From Psychrobacter cibarius (GTDB lineage: Bacteria; Pseudomonadota; Gammaproteobacteria; Pseudomonadales; Moraxellaceae), in contig CP131612.1 of NCBI GenBank assembly GCA_030686115.1, positions 3,224,001 through 3,288,000 on the forward strand: a stretch of DNA of 64,000 nt, given 5' to 3'. The position numbers and the translations under genes are program-made. Shown one piece after another: positions 63,328-64,000 of the stretch (the first letter of the stretch is position 1; each line of letters starts with the position of its first letter). The notes under the pieces were generated by a model, which was not told the origin of the DNA, searched no databases, and worked only from the letters and a program-made list of their open reading frames with translations.

Positions 63328-64000
63328 ATGTTCGCTCCTGTCCAGTATCGACAACCTCTTCATAGTCTAAGAGTGCGAAATAGTATGAGAGTGCTATGCA
63401 CCAGCTTAATTGCCGTACTCGGATTATCTATCAGCGCTTGTAGCTCTCTAACGCCAGCGCAGCCGTTACCTGAAGCACCTGAAATAGCGCCACCTAACAT
63501 TGCGTTGGTATTGGGCGGCGGTGGTGCCAAAGGCTTCGCCCATGTCGGGGTGATTAAAGCACTAGAAGCAAATGGTATCAAACCCACGCTCATCGTTGGC
63601 ACTAGCGTCGGCAGCTTGGTTGGTAGCCTATATGCCAGCGGCTACACACCAGTACAACTTGAGCAACTGGCACTGACCACTACAGATAGCGAATTGACAG
63701 ATTTTGTCTTATCCAACCAAGGTGTCATTGAGGGTATCAAACTCAAGAACTTTATCAACGATAAAGTCGATGGACGAGTAATAGAGGATTTCCCTATCCG
63801 CTTTGCAGCAGTCGCGGCGGAGAAGCATACTTTGAAAAAAGCCATTTTTACCACTGGTGATGCGGGGCTTGCCGTTCAAGCATCCTGTAGCGTACCGAAT
63901 ATTTTTATTGCGCCGCGTATTCCCGAAAAGGTCGGTAAAAAATATATCGATGGTGGCGTGGTCAGCCTAGTACCTGTCGATAGCGCTCATGACTTGGGTG
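63328..64000 (+). CDS. Patatin-like phospholipase lipoprotein, N-terminal part
   Basis: Open from ATG 63328 to the window edge (224 codons). A signal peptide with a lipobox (LSISAC, Cys38) suggests a lipoprotein; an internal ATG at 63385 would give a more typical 18-residue signal (MRVLCTSLIAVLGLSISAC) and may be the true start. The patatin domain follows: oxyanion loop VLGGGGAKGFAHVGV (about 61-75), nucleophile Ser93 in GTSVG and catalytic Asp208 in YIDGGVVSLVP. It resembles RssA-type serine hydrolases acting on lipids. The C-terminus is beyond the window. Confidence 0.87.
   Translation, partial: MFAPVQYRQPLHSLRVRNSMRVLCTSLIAVLGLSISACSSLTPAQPLPEAPEIAPPNIALVLGGGGAKGFAHVGVIKALEANGIKPTLIVGTSVGSLVGSLYASGYTPVQLEQLALTTTDSELTDFVLSNQGVIEGIKLKNFINDKVDGRVIEDFPIRFAAVAAEKHTLKKAIFTTGDAGLAVQASCSVPNIFIAPRIPEKVGKKYIDGGVVSLVPVDSAHDLG

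Overview
The window looks like the chromosome of a gammaproteobacterium of the Moraxellaceae, most likely a Psychrobacter. This is inferred from overall protein character, moderate GC, a split dcw cluster (rsmH-ftsL-ftsI-murE-murF-mraY with no mraZ in front), the MesX/MesD methionine synthase pair, and ribH-nusB-thiL-pgpA next to hisF and glmUS. No search could be run. Most of the window is core housekeeping DNA with a few accessory patches. There are no rRNA genes, prophage, intact insertion sequence or CRISPR array.

Layout. 1-2.5 kb: end of a universal stress protein, then glnK-amtB behind a good sigma-54 promoter. 2.5-4.6 kb: small secreted proteins, a secreted DNA/RNA endonuclease and tRNA-Ser(GGA). 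4.7-13.3 kb: a six-gene minus-strand operon (RidA, aldehyde dehydrogenase, atypical M19 'dipeptidase', BCCT transporter, an unknown 579-residue protein, a DUF3726 protein) facing a LysR regulator across a perfect palindrome; this reads as an uncharacterised uptake and catabolic route for a betaine-like compound. 13.4-17 kb: YdcF-like protein, cardiolipin synthase, rRNA methyltransferase RlmA. 17.2-25.9 kb: the dcw operon, with a 172-bp MITE-like element between murE and murF. 26.2-28.8 kb: gltX, a frameshifted small gene, tRNA-Ala(GGC) and tRNA-Glu(UUC).

28.8-39.5 kb: SH3-like secreted protein, LysE exporter, an AT-rich duplicated-repeat protein, acnA, YdjM-like and YchJ-like proteins, then a compact ATPase plus PIN-nuclease pair that looks like an undescribed defence or toxin module, followed by a YafJ-type amidotransferase, a DUF2007 protein and a homoserine kinase with an extra C-terminal domain. 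39.6-48.5 kb: hisF, ribH-nusB-thiL-pgpA, glmU, glmS and truC. 48.7-54.3 kb: EamA transporter, a LysE pseudogene and the operon mesX-mesD-flavin reductase-TSUP transporter behind a MetR-type box. 54.6-60 kb: YceI protein and a two-gene RND efflux system ending in three successive hairpins. 60.4-64 kb: a 42-residue lysine-rich protein, recG and the start of a patatin-like lipoprotein.

The strongest candidates for new biology are the AAA ATPase/PIN pair (35.3-36.9 kb) and the LysR-controlled BCCT/DUF3726/579-residue cluster (4.8-13.3 kb). Secondary points are the MITE family, the mes operon with its MetR box and transporter, the homoserine kinase fusion and the frameshift at a G7 tract.
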